Assembly: GCA_036004365.1 (NCBI GenBank)
Contig: DASYRN010000016.1
Coordinates: 1 to 7,938, forward strand
Direction of reading: 5' to 3'
DNA length: 7,938 nucleotides
Origin: DP-36 sp036004365
GTDB taxonomy: Bacteria > Desulfobacterota > Binatia > UBA9968
The position numbers and the translations under genes were made by a program. Under the pieces are notes generated by a model. The model worked only from the letters and a program-made list of their open reading frames with translations, made no database searches and had not been told where the DNA came from. How positions within the stretch are numbered: the first letter of the stretch is position 1; each line of letters opens with the position of its first letter. This document shows positions 6,076-7,938 of the stretch, in pieces.

Positions 6076-7038
6076 ATGATGAAAGGCTTTATCTCTGGGA
6101 ACCGTTCCGTGGTTTTCTTGGCATTGCTGATGCTCCTGGCATTTATCAGCGCAGGGAAAGTAGCAGCTCAGGAGAGCGCCAAGATTCCACCCGCTGTCAT
6201 GAAACAGGTTGCTCCTGATCTCTACTTCCATTTTGATTATGACTCGTCCAATTCAATCATTTGGGCGACAGAAGAAGGCGTGCTTGTGATCGACACGCGT
6301 CAGCATCCGCGCGGAGCTAAAGAGCTGATCGAAAAAATTAGAAAGATCACTGACAAGCCGATTCGCTGGGCGGTCGTGACCCAAGCCCACGGAGATCACT
6401 ACTTGGGCAATCAAGTCTTCAAAGAGCAGGGCGCGACCCTCGTGAGTCAGATTGATGCCGCCCGGAACATGGAGAAATATTTCGACAAGGACCTGGCCAG
6501 GCGAGGGGCTTTCTTCAAGCGAAACGGTTTTGATCCCAAGGAGATCAAAATGACGTTGCCCGATGTGACCTTCGAGACGCGAATGAACATCCACCTCGGC
6601 GGCAAGGTGGCTCAGCTCATGTACTTCGGCCCTGCGCAGGACCCGGGAGCCTCGTTTATCTACTTCCCCTACGCGAAGGCGTTGGCTACCGGCGGATCGT
6701 ACGCGACGCGGAGTTGGGCTAACCCCATGTATACTCCCTCAGTGGACGGGTGGATCGCTGCGCTGCGTAAGATCATAGAGATGGACGTGGACACTTTCCT
6801 GCCTGGACACGGCGATGTCGGCACAAAAAAAGACGTCCAGGAGGCAATCGGCTTTCTAACCGACCTTCAGGCAGCGGTTAAGGACGCTATCGCCAAGGGA
6901 ATGAGTAGGGAGGAAGCGGCTAAGACTTTGCAGTTTCCTAAATATAAGGACTGGCGCAATGCCGACAATGCGCCCGCCAATATCACTGCTATGTACCATC
7001 TGTTGACTACCGGCAAGTCAATTTACCTCGACCGTTGA
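6076..7038 (+). CDS. Secreted metallo-beta-lactamase-fold protein with an altered Zn1 site
   Basis: The protein has 320 residues. A signal peptide (K3, R10, hydrophobic 11-26, cleavage near Ala31: VAA|Q) sends it out of the cytoplasm. The MBL fold follows: WATEEGVLVIDTRQHP (63-78), the metal loop QAHGDHYLGN (103-112), GPAQDPGASFIYFP (185-198), ALATGGSY (202-209) and LPGHGD (242-247). Against the usual HxHxDH...H...D...H set, the first His is Gln103 (CAA), the middle His is Gln188 (CAG) and the bridging Asp is Gly207 (GGA). His105, Asp107, His108 and His245 remain. Two of three Zn1 ligands are thus changed while the Zn2 ligands stay, so it may bind one metal or none. The frame is intact and codon use looks normal, so it does not look like a pseudogene. 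Reaction and substrate are unknown. The C-terminal 60 residues look helical. Confidence 0.9.
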   Translation: MMKGFISGNRSVVFLALLMLLAFISAGKVAAQESAKIPPAVMKQVAPDLYFHFDYDSSNSIIWATEEGVLVIDTRQHPRGAKELIEKIRKITDKPIRWAVVTQAHGDHYLGNQVFKEQGATLVSQIDAARNMEKYFDKDLARRGAFFKRNGFDPKEIKMTLPDVTFETRMNIHLGGKVAQLMYFGPAQDPGASFIYFPYAKALATGGSYATRSWANPMYTPSVDGWIAALRKIIEMDVDTFLPGHGDVGTKKDVQEAIGFLTDLQAAVKDAIAKGMSREEAAKTLQFPKYKDWRNADNAPANITAMYHLLTTGKSIYLDR

Positions 7039-7054
7039 GGCGCCGAGCGGTGCG

Positions 7055-7090
7055 CCGCGAAGGGAGAAGAAAAAAAAGTACCCTTCGCGG
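7055..7090. repeat. Perfect 10-base-pair inverted repeat with an A-rich loop after the MBL gene
   Basis: CCGCGAAGGG (7055-7064) pairs perfectly with CCCTTCGCGG (7081-7090) around a 16-base loop containing a run of eight A. It starts 17 bases after the MBL stop codon. The bases after the right arm (TCTTGGGGTC) are not a clean T-run, so terminator activity is doubtful. CTTCGCGG-type intergenic motifs recur in many environmental genomes in my memory, so this may be a dispersed repeat. Confidence 0.6.
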
Positions 7091-7115
7091 TCTTGGGGTC
7101 TTGGCGCGATCAAAT

Positions 7116-7143
7116 GTAGGGGCGACCGGTCGGTCGCCCCTAC
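7116..7143. repeat. Perfect 12-base-pair palindromic repeat, GTAGGGGCGACC type
   Basis: GTAGGGGCGACC (7116-7127) pairs perfectly with GGTCGCCCCTAC (7132-7143) around the loop GGTC. It belongs to no coding frame and has no similarity to the C/T-rich repeats elsewhere in the window. I recall GTAGGGGCGACCnnnnGGTCGCCCCTAC palindromes as dispersed repeats in several environmental bacterial phyla, which is memory, not a search. It lies 47 bases before the ThDP enzyme start. Confidence 0.75.
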
Positions 7144-7189
7144 GCGTCCGCACAGGCGGGCGCAAAGAGCACCAAGGGATGGGGAAGCA

Positions 7190-7938
7190 ATGCGTGTCTA
7201 CGAAGCCATTGGCGAAACACTGAAGAAGCTCGAAGTTCAGGCAACGTTCGGCCTGATGGGTGACGGCAATCTGCGCTTCATGACTCACCTGGCGGAAGAA
7301 CTGGGCATCCCGTACTACGCCGCCCGGCATGAGGGCGGAGCGGTGTCTATGGCTGACGGCTATGCTCGCGTGAGTGGCAAGGTGGGCGTGTGCAGCGTGA
7401 CCCAGGGGCCGGGAGTGACGAACACGCTCACGGCGTTGACCGAAGCGCGAAAGGCTCACTCGCCGCTGCTGCTTCTTGCCGGAGACACGTCGACGCGGCT
7501 GCTGTGGCACAACCAGGACGTCGACCAGACGGCCATCTTCAGGTCGGTGGGAGTTGAAGCGGAACGAGTGCGGACTGTCGATACCGTCGTCGTCGATGTT
7601 GCTCGCGCGTTCAATCGAGCCCTGTCCGAGCAGCGGCCGATAGCGATGTCCATTCCGACCGACGTGCAGGATCTCAAATGTGACGCCGAAGCCTTGCGGG
7701 TGGTGTCAGTGCGGATGCCAGCCGCAAGCCGGCCTTCGGCTGAATTGGTAAGCCAGGCCGCTCAACTCATCGCTGCTTCGACGCGACCAGCGATTATCGC
7801 GGGTCGAGGGGCGGTCCGTTCGGGCGCAAGAGAGCCGCTCGAACGGCTGGCGGCTGATATCGGCGCGGTGCTGGCGACGACGGCTCAGGCCAAGGGCTTG
7901 TTCGCAGGGAATCCATTTTATGTGGGAGGCTCGGGAGG
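7190..7938 (+). CDS. Thiamine-diphosphate-dependent enzyme, acetolactate synthase/benzoylformate decarboxylase superfamily, N-terminal part (runs off the window)
   Basis: About 249 residues are visible and the gene continues past the right edge. The N-terminal ThDP (PYR) domain spans about residues 1-165. Catalytic Glu48 is in RHEGGAVSMADGYARVSG (46-63), the residue that protonates the aminopyrimidine ring. TQGPGVTN (71-78) and SPLLLLAGD (91-99) are further hallmarks. The central domain starts near 185 (PSAELVSQAAQLIAAS, then PAIIAGRGA). The ThDP/Mg-binding domain, normally from about residue 350 on, lies outside the window. The segment after AGD reads HNQDVDQTAIF, not the AFQE-type block of true acetolactate synthases, so a different decarboxylase, carboligase or hydrolase is more likely. 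GGGGA at 7180-7185 supports ATG 7190. No signal peptide is seen, so it should be cytoplasmic. Confidence 0.92.
   Translation, partial: MRVYEAIGETLKKLEVQATFGLMGDGNLRFMTHLAEELGIPYYAARHEGGAVSMADGYARVSGKVGVCSVTQGPGVTNTLTALTEARKAHSPLLLLAGDTSTRLLWHNQDVDQTAIFRSVGVEAERVRTVDTVVVDVARAFNRALSEQRPIAMSIPTDVQDLKCDAEALRVVSVRMPAASRPSAELVSQAAQLIAASTRPAIIAGRGAVRSGAREPLERLAADIGAVLATTAQAKGLFAGNPFYVGGSG

Overview
The window looks like an accessory catabolic and transport region of a moderately high-GC (high fifties per cent, judged by eye) Gram-negative-type bacterium. Three proteins carry Sec-type signal peptides ending in A-x-A or S-A followed by Gln. The solute-binding proteins are of the NMT1/THI5 kind, and the intergenic spaces are full of C/T-rich and G/A-rich hairpin repeats. 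That mix reminds me of uncultivated soil or marine lineages (Binatota, Tectomicrobia, Rokubacteria, some Deltaproteobacteria). This is pattern memory rather than a search, so the lineage is a weak guess.

All eight supported genes lie on the + strand. After a short leader with an extended -10 promoter (about 63-71) come a nitrate/sulfonate/taurine-type ABC ATPase (105-896), two related but distinct permeases (1120-1959 and 1959-2735, overlapping by one base as TAATG), and a secreted NMT1-type solute-binding protein (3014-4024). These four make a complete importer. Next are a small single-domain cupin (4190-4675), a second, dissimilar solute-binding protein (4919-5914), a secreted metallo-beta-lactamase-fold protein with an altered metal site (6076-7038), and the N-terminal part of a thiamine-diphosphate enzyme of the acetolactate synthase/benzoylformate decarboxylase superfamily (7190 to the window end, incomplete).

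Four of the gene gaps (about 955-1041, 2802-2894, 4120-4173, 4737-4829) hold copies or variants of one repeat family. The full form is two CCCTCTCCC/GGGAGAGGG hairpins joined by a GGTGAGGG/CCCTCACC stem. The last gap (7039-7189) holds two different perfect inverted repeats. The gap before the MBL gene holds only an imperfect hairpin at the preceding stop codon. One repeat copy splits the ATPase from its permeases.

A plausible joint role is uptake of a small organic compound followed by its modification: two binding proteins could feed one heterodimeric permease, while the cupin and ThDP enzyme act in the cytoplasm and the MBL protein acts outside. The substrate cannot be read from the sequence. 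The points most worth a second look are the MBL protein, whose changes fall mainly on the Zn1 ligands while the Zn2 ligands are kept; the repeat family; and the possible ATA start, or lost ATG, of the second binding protein.
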